A stretch of DNA of 49,936 nucleotides from a virus. Shown one piece after another: positions 14,357 through 20,801 of this stretch (the first letter of the stretch is position 1; each line of letters opens with the position of its first letter). A program made the translations under genes and the position numbers. Below the pieces are notes generated by a model. It ran no database searches. It was not told the DNA's origin and saw only the letters and a program-made list of their open reading frames with translations. The stretch spans positions 1 to 49,936 of IMG/VR virus record IMGVR_UViG_3300028388_002947. One strand, 5' to 3'.

Positions 14357-14917
14357 CTATTGTTTTATTGGTCTTCGACCATTTGAACTTCTACTATTAC
14401 TATTACTCCTTCTTACAGTTGAGTTTCTGTTTGAATGTGTTGGTGGTGGAGTTGTAACTCTACCTCTTGTATTTGGACGAACATAGTTTGGTTTTCTAAC
14501 CTGTGTTCGTTGTTTGTTACTTCTTCCACGATTTGGTTGAACTGTTGTTCTTCTTCTTCGAACTTCGTTTCTTCTTGGTTGATTTCTTGGTCTCCAAATA
14601 TTGTTTGGTCTGTAAATATAGTTTGGATAAACCCAAGGTGAATATGGATTCCACCACCAGTTATTTACAAACCATCTTCTGTTATAGATACCTGGATTGT
14701 ATAAATGCCAGTTATCTCTCCAATAAAAATACTCCAAGTTGAAATCATAACTTCGTGTAGTTCTATCACCAAAGTAATCCATTGGAACTTGGATAGTATC
14801 ACCTTCTTGTGTTACACCCAATACTTTATCAACTCTTGCAGAACTTGGATAGTAATAACTCAATCTACAAGATGATAAGAATATAACACTTAGTAAAAGT
14901 AATACAATGTTTCTCAT
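14357..14917 (-). CDS. Arg/Asn-rich lipoprotein
   Basis: 186 aa with a lipoprotein signal: MRNIVLLLLSVIFLSSC, the Cys at 17 being the lipidation site. The middle is rich in Tyr, Trp and Asn (FYWRDNWHLYNPG, WWWNPYSPW) and the last 75 residues are strongly basic and low in complexity (repeated Arg, Asn, Ser, Thr). It is probably bound to the outer membrane. It resembles small lipoproteins of Bacteroidota. It lies between sod and heme oxygenase with gaps of 0-2 bases. Function unknown. Confidence 0.6.
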   Translation of the reverse strand: MRNIVLLLLSVIFLSSCRLSYYYPSSARVDKVLGVTQEGDTIQVPMDYFGDRTTRSYDFNLEYFYWRDNWHLYNPGIYNRRWFVNNWWWNPYSPWVYPNYIYRPNNIWRPRNQPRRNEVRRRRTTVQPNRGRSNKQRTQVRKPNYVRPNTRGRVTTPPPTHSNRNSTVRRSNSNSRSSNGRRPIKQ

Positions 14918-15565
14918 TTATTGTTTGTTTTCGTGAAGGGCCTGAACATAGTTAGTGTTCGCTTGTTCCCAATCCAAAACCTGAAAGAAAGATTCTAACC
15001 ATCCTCCTCTGTTTGATTTGTGTTTCAAGTAATAAGCATGTTCCCAAACATCACACCCAATGATTGGAGTTTGTCCAAACATCAATGGATTATCTTGGTT
15101 TTTAGTTGTAGTGATTTGTAGATTTCCATTTTCATCTACTACTAACCATACCCAACCACTTCCAAATCGTTTGAGTCCAGCTTCCTTGAACTGATTGATA
15201 AAATCATCAATACCACCAAACTTTGTGATAAGTTTAATCTTTAACTTACCTGTTGGTTCTGTTTTATTTGGTGTAAGTAAGTTCCAAAACAAACTATGAT
15301 TGTAATGCCCACCACCATTGTTTCGAACTCCTTGTGAAAATGATTCTATATTTTTTAGGATTTCTTGAATAGGTTTACCAAGATTTGGAGTTCCTTCAAG
15401 TTCTCCATTTAACTTATTTACATACCCTTGATGATGTTTTGTATGATGCTCAATCATAGTTTCTTCATCAATCACGGGTTCTAAATCATTATACTCATAT
15501 GGAAGTTGTGGTAGTTCGAACTGATTACCATCTTCCATTTCTAAAAATTCTTTCAAACTTTTCAT
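14918..15565 (-). CDS. sodA: Superoxide dismutase, Fe/Mn family
   Basis: 215 aa. It converts superoxide to O2 and H2O2. Metal ligands are visible in HHTKHHQGYV (His), GGGHYNHSLFW (His) and DVWEHAYYL (Asp and His). GGH before NHSLFW and NQD before the last motif point to the Mn-type subclass. There is no signal peptide, so it is cytosolic. It sits in the operon with heme oxygenase and bilin reductase; protection against oxidative stress from free heme, iron and pigment chemistry is a plausible reason. Length is normal. Confidence 0.93.
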   Translation of the reverse strand: MKSLKEFLEMEDGNQFELPQLPYEYNDLEPVIDEETMIEHHTKHHQGYVNKLNGELEGTPNLGKPIQEILKNIESFSQGVRNNGGGHYNHSLFWNLLTPNKTEPTGKLKIKLITKFGGIDDFINQFKEAGLKRFGSGWVWLVVDENGNLQITTTKNQDNPLMFGQTPIIGCDVWEHAYYLKHKSNRGGWLESFFQVLDWEQANTNYVQALHENKQ

Positions 15566-15732
15566 GATAATAAATTTATTACAGACCTTCTAACTCTCCC
15601 TTGTTTATCCGCAGTAGTAATGTATAAATCACCAGTTGTAGGATTATACAACTTTCTATTGGAAGAAAGAGGGTCAGAAAGTTCTTGTTTTAATTCTTCT
15701 CGTTGTTGTTTTAGTTTCTCTTCTTTGGTCAT
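15562..15732 (-). CDS. Small helical protein, 56 aa
   Basis: The ATG at 15730-15732 opens a frame starting MTKEEKLKQQREELKQEL, an amphipathic charged helix, and ending with basic DKQGRVRRSVINLL. Its stop overlaps the sod start by 4 bases (TCATGA), indicating translational coupling. No family recognised. Confidence 0.6.
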   Translation of the reverse strand: MTKEEKLKQQREELKQELSDPLSSNRKLYNPTTGDLYITTADKQGRVRRSVINLLS

Positions 15733-16008
15733 TTAATAAAGCGGTTTCACTTTTAATAAAACACTTGAAAAGTTTTTATGTTTTGTATCTTCTTTTTTGA
15801 TACTTTGGATTTTCCAATTCAGTTTTCCATATCTGATTTTAGCACCTACTGTTAAACAAGGTCCTCCTTCAAAATCAAACATTGAAACCTTCTTCTTTTT
15901 GTTTTCTGAAACTCTTACAAACTCCGATTGACCCATTACTCTGAATGTATCAACACTAATCTTTTCAACTGAACGGTCTAAACCGTATCTACTTTTGATA
16001 ATCTCCAT
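15733..16008 (-). CDS. Hypothetical protein, 91 aa
   Basis: Not recognised. It is a beta-rich, basic protein (MEIIKSRYGLDRSVEKISVD, CLTVGAKIRYGKLNWKIQSI) that looks like a small barrel such as an SH3-like fold. It abuts the 56-aa gene directly. Part of the operon that leads into sod and the bilin genes. Confidence 0.5.
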   Translation of the reverse strand: MEIIKSRYGLDRSVEKISVDTFRVMGQSEFVRVSENKKKKVSMFDFEGGPCLTVGAKIRYGKLNWKIQSIKKEDTKHKNFSSVLLKVKPLY

Positions 16009-16012
16009 AACT

Positions 16013-16195
16013 TTATTCGTTATTTTCTATTAAACTTAGTTTATACTCATATACAGAAAGAAGTTCATTATACTCTTCTTTCTTTTTATAAATAGTATAA
16101 AAATTGGAAATTAATCTCATTACACTACCATTTTTTAGGTGTTTATATTGTGATGTAATGATTGTATCAAATACTTTTTTATATGCTTCCATCAT
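16013..16195 (-). CDS. Hypothetical protein, 60 aa
   Basis: Short, basic and helical with many Tyr and Lys (FYTIYKKKEEYNELLSVYEYKL). Its start overlaps the stop of the upstream 163-aa gene by 4 bases. Two adjacent ATG codons could serve as start. No function can be assigned. Confidence 0.5.
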   Translation of the reverse strand: MMEAYKKVFDTIITSQYKHLKNGSVMRLISNFYTIYKKKEEYNELLSVYEYKLSLIENNE

Positions 16196-16683
16196 GGTTG
16201 TAATCCTTTTGTTGTTTTTCTACCCAATCTTATTGCAAGTTCTGATGGTGTTGTTCCCATTCCAACTTGTTTCTTATACCACCAATACATATCTTCAGTA
16301 GTTCCCTTACCTCTCTGTCTTTCCATACACTTATCCCAAAGGTCTTTACCAAACTCCGCAGTGAGTTCTTTACGAAGTTGAGCCATTCTCACTTCTTCTT
16401 CCTCCAAACCTTTTTCCATCAACTTCTGTGAAGCAACTCTTCTTAGTTTTGCATATTGATGAGCTTCGATTTCTCTTCCTTTGATATCTTGAATCTTAGA
16501 AGTTTTCATAAACTCATCAAACTTTTTGTGATAGTTGTTCTCTTCATCAACTGCCTCCAATAAAAAAGGTGAATACTCAAAATCACCATTTTGGATTTTG
16601 AGTAGTAGGGGAGCATTTGATTTCATAGGTTTTTTTCTGTATTTACCTTTTGTAAACCATCTGAAGGGGTTGTATTTTGGCAT
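16192..16683 (-). CDS. Hypothetical basic protein, 163 aa
   Basis: Highly charged, Lys/Arg/Glu-rich and helical (RRVASQKLMEKGLEEEEVRMAQLRKEL) with an aromatic YWWYKKQVG segment. It resembles small phage accessory proteins, but no family is recognised. It overlaps its upstream neighbour by one base. Confidence 0.5.
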   Translation of the reverse strand: MPKYNPFRWFTKGKYRKKPMKSNAPLLLKIQNGDFEYSPFLLEAVDEENNYHKKFDEFMKTSKIQDIKGREIEAHQYAKLRRVASQKLMEKGLEEEEVRMAQLRKELTAEFGKDLWDKCMERQRGKGTTEDMYWWYKKQVGMGTTPSELAIRLGRKTTKGLQP

Positions 16684-16934
16684 TATCTGTGTTTAATGAT
16701 TTGTTTTTGAACCCATAATCTATCTTTATACTCTTCGAAAGATTCACCTTCTAAACGAGCATTACCTTTGAAATGTGTCATCACACCTTCAGAATAATCA
16801 AAGTTTTGTTTGAAGTAATCTCGTAATCCCCAAATATAAGGGTCTTTTGCTCCAAATCGTAAATCTTTCAAACTTTCTCGAAACATCTCACTTCTAAAGG
16901 AGGTTGCCTCATTTCTAATCTTACTATAATCCAT
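16683..16934 (-). CDS. Hypothetical protein, 83 aa
   Basis: First gene after the promoter at 16954-16983 and so likely the head of the operon that runs through sod, heme oxygenase and bilin reductase. The protein is basic and helical (MDYSKIRNEATSFRSEMFRESL). Function unknown. Confidence 0.55.
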   Translation of the reverse strand: MDYSKIRNEATSFRSEMFRESLKDLRFGAKDPYIWGLRDYFKQNFDYSEGVMTHFKGNARLEGESFEEYKDRLWVQKQIIKHR

Positions 16935-16953
16935 ATTTTTTTCTTATTTGTTA

Positions 16954-16983
16954 CAAATATAGTGATTTTTTATTCAATATCAA
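16954..16983 (-). promoter_or_regulatory. Bacteroidota-type promoter (bilin operon)
   Basis: Minus strand TTG (16981-16983), 19 bases, TATATTTG (16954-16961), 20 bases before the ATG at 16934. No terminator-like hairpin was seen between here and 12901, so it may drive the whole sod/heme oxygenase/bilin reductase operon. Confidence 0.7.
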
Positions 16984-17521
16984 AAAAATCTTTTGTTAAA
17001 GTTTTCTTAAAGTTTTCATATCCCTTTGCTGCATTTTCTTTCCACTTACTTGAATCTCCATCATCACTTACCCATTTATAGGAATGGAATGGTATATCAT
17101 AGTATTTACAAACATTTGCAAGAGCGAATCCTTCCATATCAACTATATCACATTTGTTGATATTCATATTATACCAAGTTGAGTAGTTTTCAAAGGGTTG
17201 GAAAAAATGGTCTGTGGTAAATAGTTTGATATCAGAGTTTTCATCCAACACGATTTCTCTTTTTACATCTCCCAAACCATAAGTTTCGTAATCATTGATA
17301 ACAGTTCCAACTTTGAGAACATCACCAACTTTATGATTTTTGAGATTACCACAAGAACCGAAGTTGATAACTACATCTGGTTTTACACTAAGGATGATAT
17401 CTGTCATTCTTGAAGCAGCATTCACCTTTCCAATACCAATCTCCAAGATTGGAATACCATTTATTTCCCATTCATTATATCTCTCAAAAGGAGATGCTGA
17501 TACTAATATTACTTTACCCAT
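16970..17521 (-). CDS. Nucleoside phosphorylase/nucleosidase (MTAN-like)
   Basis: 183 aa. It follows the PNP/UDP family: VNFGSCGNLKNHKVGDVL for the phosphate/ribose loop, VDMEGFALANVCKYY for the ribose-contacting Glu, and YKWVSDDGD with the catalytic Asp. Members split methylthioadenosine, SAH, 5'-deoxyadenosine or other nucleosides. The neighbouring apt gene suggests adenine release followed by salvage. It is a little short for MTAN (about 230 aa). Confidence 0.8.
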   Translation of the reverse strand: MGKVILVSASPFERYNEWEINGIPILEIGIGKVNAASRMTDIILSVKPDVVINFGSCGNLKNHKVGDVLKVGTVINDYETYGLGDVKREIVLDENSDIKLFTTDHFFQPFENYSTWYNMNINKCDIVDMEGFALANVCKYYDIPFHSYKWVSDDGDSSKWKENAAKGYENFKKTLTKDFFDIE

Positions 17522-17678
17522 CTATATTTTTCTTGATATAGTTCCAACTTGTTTCTAGTTTTTCAATCGCCATTTCTAAACCACTTGAATCGAAATCTTC
17601 ATAATCAACTTCGAACTCACCTTTCATTCTTTTCAAAGATTTAATCCAATGGTCTACATTTTCTATTTCTACTTTCAT
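17514..17678 (-). CDS. Small acidic protein, 54 aa
   Basis: ATG at 17676-17678, stop at 17514-17516, overlapping the nucleosidase start by 8 bases. It begins MKVEIENVDHWIKSLKRM and has an acidic centre. It sits between apt and the nucleosidase. No family recognised. Confidence 0.55.
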   Translation of the reverse strand: MKVEIENVDHWIKSLKRMKGEFEVDYEDFDSSGLEMAIEKLETSWNYIKKNIDG

Positions 17679-17679
17679 A

Positions 17680-18171
17680 CTAGTAAGTTATTAAACATTT
17701 AACATCGTGGTCTTTCTTGATTCCAATATCTACCAAACAAAGTTTATCAGTTACATCGTAACCACTCATTTCACACAATCTTTCTGCAGCTTCGATTGTT
17801 CCACCTGTAGCGTAGACATCATCTACAATCACCACATCACCATTTCCTGATTTCATTTCAATGGTTGCTGAACCATATTCTAAATCGTATTCAACTGAAT
17901 GAAGTGTGTGATTTACATCAGGTAGTTTACCTTGTTTACGAATCATCTTTACACCACCACCAAACTTCATAGCAAGTGCAGAAGCGAATAAGAAACCTCG
18001 TGATTCAATACCCACCCAATAGGTTGGTTTTTGTTCAATCAACTCACCCATTTCTCTAATCGCAAATGGAAAAGCAAAATCATCTTCGAGTAGTGGTTGA
18101 ATATCACGATATACTATCCCCTCTTTTGGGAAATCATGTGCGGATTCAATATAATCTTCGTAATCAATCAT
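17680..18171 (-). CDS. apt: Adenine phosphoribosyltransferase
   Basis: 163 aa. It joins adenine and PRPP to AMP. The PRPP-binding motif VVIVDDVYATGGT (about 115-127) is intact; IESRGFLFASALA and KQGKLP near the middle match APRT. It overlaps the upstream gene by 4 bases and lies 1 base from the 54-aa gene. With the nucleosidase it would form a two-step adenine salvage route. Slightly shorter than cellular APRT (about 170 aa). Confidence 0.92.
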   Translation of the reverse strand: MIDYEDYIESAHDFPKEGIVYRDIQPLLEDDFAFPFAIREMGELIEQKPTYWVGIESRGFLFASALAMKFGGGVKMIRKQGKLPDVNHTLHSVEYDLEYGSATIEMKSGNGDVVIVDDVYATGGTIEAAERLCEMSGYDVTDKLCLVDIGIKKDHDVKCLITY

Positions 18172-18455
18172 ATATGTAAACTTAAATATTCTTCAATCTT
18201 CTCTGAAAATAACATATCATAAACTTGTTTACCAACCTCACTTGGGTCTATGGTAATCTGTTTAGATGCATATCGAGTTGCTCCTATAATATCAGATTCT
18301 GAATATCTTGGTTTGGTAGAATCAATCTCACCATTTACATATTCAACAAACTCTTCAGTTTGTAACCATTCTTGATATTCAAGTTCATCTTTGTATCTGT
18401 GATACAACTCCTTTTCTAGTTCTGCCTGTGATATTCCTTCAAGTAACTTACTCAT
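18168..18455 (-). CDS. Hypothetical protein, 95 aa
   Basis: Acidic helical protein starting MSKLLEGISQAELEKELYHRYKDEL. No motif is recognised. It shares a 4-base overlap with apt and follows the 40-aa gene by 4 bases. Confidence 0.5.
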   Translation of the reverse strand: MSKLLEGISQAELEKELYHRYKDELEYQEWLQTEEFVEYVNGEIDSTKPRYSESDIIGATRYASKQITIDPSEVGKQVYDMLFSEKIEEYLSLHI

Positions 18456-18459
18456 TTTT

Positions 18460-18582
18460 TTAATTTTTATCCAATATAATCTTTTTTTGTTTATCAGTCA
18501 AGATTTTTGTAGGTTTTTTTTCTTCAGTTGGAACTTGGTAGTTCTCAACTAACTTTTTCATCCAATCATCTTTGTTTTTCAT
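18460..18582 (-). CDS. Small Lys-rich peptide, 40 aa
   Basis: Frame from ATG at 18580-18582 to stop at 18460-18462, starting MKNKDDWMKKLVENYQVP and Lys-rich throughout. It lies 1 base after the sulfotransferase-like gene and 4 bases before the next. Its fit in the tight gene order supports it, but function is unknown. Confidence 0.5.
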   Translation of the reverse strand: MKNKDDWMKKLVENYQVPTEEKKPTKILTDKQKKIILDKN

Positions 18583-18583
18583 T

Positions 18584-19078
18584 TTAATCTTCTATTTTAA
18601 AGTCAATGTTTGATAATGTTTTTCCACCATCCCATATGGTTCGTTTCATAGGTTGTTCCCAATCTTTTTTAAATTTGTATCCAAACTTTGATTGGATTAT
18701 TTTTAATAACTCTTCATAGTTTTTATATGCCCATCTATGATTTACCAAAATATAGTCTTTCTCATCCCAACCTTCTCTCTTTGGTGTATCGTAGTAATAT
18801 TTGTAGTTTTCATAGGTATATGAAGTTTGGGTAATGCGTTTTTTTACTGATATTTTCCACTCATCATAGTCTCTCTGTATTATTAAAGGTCTTCCGTTTT
18901 CAAGATTTGGTAAACAATGTTTAAGAGATTGAGGATTTTGGTATCTATCATCACCAATAACATTACCAATACAACCACATTCACCATTATAATCGATATC
19001 AAAATTATTTATCAATGTCCACTCAAGAAAGTTAGTTCCACTTGCTTGCATTCCATAAACTTGAATCTTATTTTTCAA
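18584..19078 (-). CDS. Sulfotransferase-like P-loop protein
   Basis: 164 aa with a TTG start at 19076-19078 that overlaps the upstream stop (ATTGA), pointing to coupled translation. IQVYGMQASGTNFLEWTL resembles the 5'-phosphosulfate-binding loop of sulfotransferases (GxxxSGTN), and RPLIIQRDYDEW matches the second strand. If active it would use PAPS, for which an APS kinase is encoded at 25405-25881. It is short for the family. Other P-loop functions are possible. Confidence 0.6.
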   Translation of the reverse strand: MKNKIQVYGMQASGTNFLEWTLINNFDIDYNGECGCIGNVIGDDRYQNPQSLKHCLPNLENGRPLIIQRDYDEWKISVKKRITQTSYTYENYKYYYDTPKREGWDEKDYILVNHRWAYKNYEELLKIIQSKFGYKFKKDWEQPMKRTIWDGGKTLSNIDFKIED

Positions 19079-19176
19079 TCTTCTTCTGTTGTTTTTCGTT
19101 CTTTTTTTCTAGTATCTATTTCATCAATATTATCTTCAAAAAATGGTTGATTCCATTCTTCATTAAAAAATGTCAT
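19075..19176 (-). CDS. Acidic peptide, 33 aa
   Basis: Starts MTFFNEEWNQPFFEDN at 19176 and ends in charged Lys/Arg/Glu residues; the stop overlaps the TTG start of the next gene. The evidence is only the overlap and spacing; no function is visible. Confidence 0.45.
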   Translation of the reverse strand: MTFFNEEWNQPFFEDNIDEIDTRKKERKTTEED

Positions 19177-19189
19177 ATTATCTCTCTTC

Positions 19190-19438
19190 TTATCCTTCAT
19201 CTAGTATGATATTAAATTTAATCGCTTGTGTTTCTCTTATTATTAAATGGGTTCCATCGATATTCAGTTCATACATTCCAAGTTTTTTACTGATAACTTT
19301 GAGTTGAGAACCAGGAACTAATCCTCGTTCCATCAATCCAAGTATTTCACAAGAATCTCCATCAAGCTCACAACCATCACAAAACTGAATGTCTTGAACA
19401 TCGTATATTTTTCCTACTATTGCATCTTTCAATCTCAT
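19190..19438 (-). CDS. FeoA-like domain protein
   Basis: 82 aa. The sequence ILGLMERGLVPGSQLKVISK, followed by short strands ending THLIIRETQAIKF, fits the SH3-like FeoA domain. FeoA normally assists the FeoB ferrous iron transporter; FeoB is not seen here. Four Cys in FCDGCELDGDSC near the start could bind metal, which is unusual for plain FeoA. It could modulate host iron uptake, in keeping with the heme theme, but this is inference. Confidence 0.75.
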   Translation of the reverse strand: MRLKDAIVGKIYDVQDIQFCDGCELDGDSCEILGLMERGLVPGSQLKVISKKLGMYELNIDGTHLIIRETQAIKFNIILDEG

Positions 19439-19465
19439 AGATTTGGGTTTTAATAGTGATGGTAA

Positions 19466-19488
19466 GGGGAGGTTGAGAGTTCCTCCCC
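19466..19488 (-). other. Stable hairpin between genes
   Basis: GGGGAGG (19466-19472) pairs with CCTCCCC (19482-19488) around a 9-base loop, 27 bases before the FeoA-like start and 27 bases after the stop of the AAA+ gene. No T-run follows on the minus strand, so it may be a processing or stability element rather than a terminator. Confidence 0.5.
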
Positions 19489-19515
19489 ACCACCTTTGGT
19501 AGATAACCCCTTAAA

Positions 19516-20703
19516 CTACCAAGTAATATTGTTTTCTAGTTCGTTTTCGATATCCTCATAAAGTTGTTCGTCCGCATCTGTTTTAAGATACTTCTGAACA
19601 AGTTGAGTAACATAAGTTCGTTCTGAATCTACACCACCATCGTTTGAGAAGAAAGGTAGTAACGAGATTTCAGCGGCCTCCACTAGTGAGAACCCATCGT
19701 AAACTAATCCAGCGGCCTCTACTGAAGCTCTTGTGGAAATCATAGCGGATAACTTACCACTATCACCTTTCGATATTTCTCTAGTGTGGTGAGCAATCTC
19801 TGCGATGGCCTTCAACTCATCTTCACCAACTTCTGGATAAAGATACTGAAGTAATCCAAACTCTTGTTCATCGTTTAGAACATCCATTTCGATAGTTACG
19901 AATCGGTCAAGAATCGCTCTATCCATTACACGAGTTGATGTGTATTCATTACCAACATTGGCCGTTGCGATGAAAGTAACTCCTTCTGCAACTTTTACGA
20001 TTGGTGAACCTTCTGCCTCATCCAAACGGAGGTATCGTTGTCCTTGGTCTAGAACGGTCATCAAGATGTTCCAAGCATCTGGGTGAGCTCTTGATAACTC
20101 ATCTAAAAGGATAACGGCGTTTTCGGTAGTAATCGCTTTTACGAAAGCGGATTCCGCAAAGAATGTTCCTTTCTTGGAATCAAAGTGAGTGTTACCGATG
20201 AGAGTAGCTCGTGGGTCTTGAGTTGCTCCCAAGTTGAAGTAGAAATCAGGTCTGTTAAGTGATTTAACAAGAGCCTTGGCCGCCATGGTTTTACCACAAC
20301 CAGAAGGTCCAACCATCATTATATTTTTCGCTCGAACTGCCGAACGAATCAAAAACTTCCATTTCAAATCTGAAATAATAAGTGATTTTGGTCTAAGATT
20401 TACAGATTTTTCGTGAATGAAAGTAGTAATATCATTGTGAGTTTCATTGTTTTCAGAAACTGTCTCAGTTACTTGGCTCATAGCCGATACCAAGTTTGAG
20501 TATTGTTCCATTTCAACCAATCGGAACATTGATTTTCCAGTCTTGGTTTGGATTTGTTTTAGAGCCTTACCATTGTTGTAAGCCTTCTTACGAGTTCCAC
20601 TTGTAGCACCAAGTGTTCCTAAATCGTTTCCGTTCACATCAATCATTCGAAAGTGTGAACCTACTTTTTCTACTTTGTAAATGTTGTTCTCGTTTTGTAA
20701 CAT
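19516..20703 (-). CDS. CobS-like AAA+ ATPase
   Basis: 395 aa. The N-terminal 130 residues are accessory; the AAA+ core has Walker A GPSGCGKTMAAKAL (about 134-147), Walker B NAVILLDELSRAH (about 194-206) and sensor region FIATANVGNEY. This is the MoxR/CobS clade, common in T4-like cyanophages as cobS. It is usually paired with a vWA protein and acts on protein complexes or metal chelatase assembly. Here the vWA partner is next upstream. Whether it relates to cobalt chelation is unproven, since no CobN is seen. Confidence 0.88.
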   Translation of the reverse strand: MLQNENNIYKVEKVGSHFRMIDVNGNDLGTLGATSGTRKKAYNNGKALKQIQTKTGKSMFRLVEMEQYSNLVSAMSQVTETVSENNETHNDITTFIHEKSVNLRPKSLIISDLKWKFLIRSAVRAKNIMMVGPSGCGKTMAAKALVKSLNRPDFYFNLGATQDPRATLIGNTHFDSKKGTFFAESAFVKAITTENAVILLDELSRAHPDAWNILMTVLDQGQRYLRLDEAEGSPIVKVAEGVTFIATANVGNEYTSTRVMDRAILDRFVTIEMDVLNDEQEFGLLQYLYPEVGEDELKAIAEIAHHTREISKGDSGKLSAMISTRASVEAAGLVYDGFSLVEAAEISLLPFFSNDGGVDSERTYVTQLVQKYLKTDADEQLYEDIENELENNITW

Positions 20704-20741
20704 AATATAGGGGTTAAAGGGTTATCATTTATTTTACTCTG

Positions 20742-20772
20742 TAAATATAGTGTTTTATTTAATCTAAGTCAA
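20742..20772 (-). promoter_or_regulatory. Bacteroidota-type promoter
   Basis: Minus strand TTG (20770-20772), 20 bases, TATATTTA (20742-20749). It precedes the CobS-like gene starting at 20703. Confidence 0.65.
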
Positions 20773-20801
20773 GTCTTTTTTTGTTAATTTTTTGTTAAAG
20801 T

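Noticed and set aside
19466-19488. Rho-independent terminator after the CobS-like gene
   Set aside because: The stem is good but no T-run follows on either strand; kept only as a hairpin.
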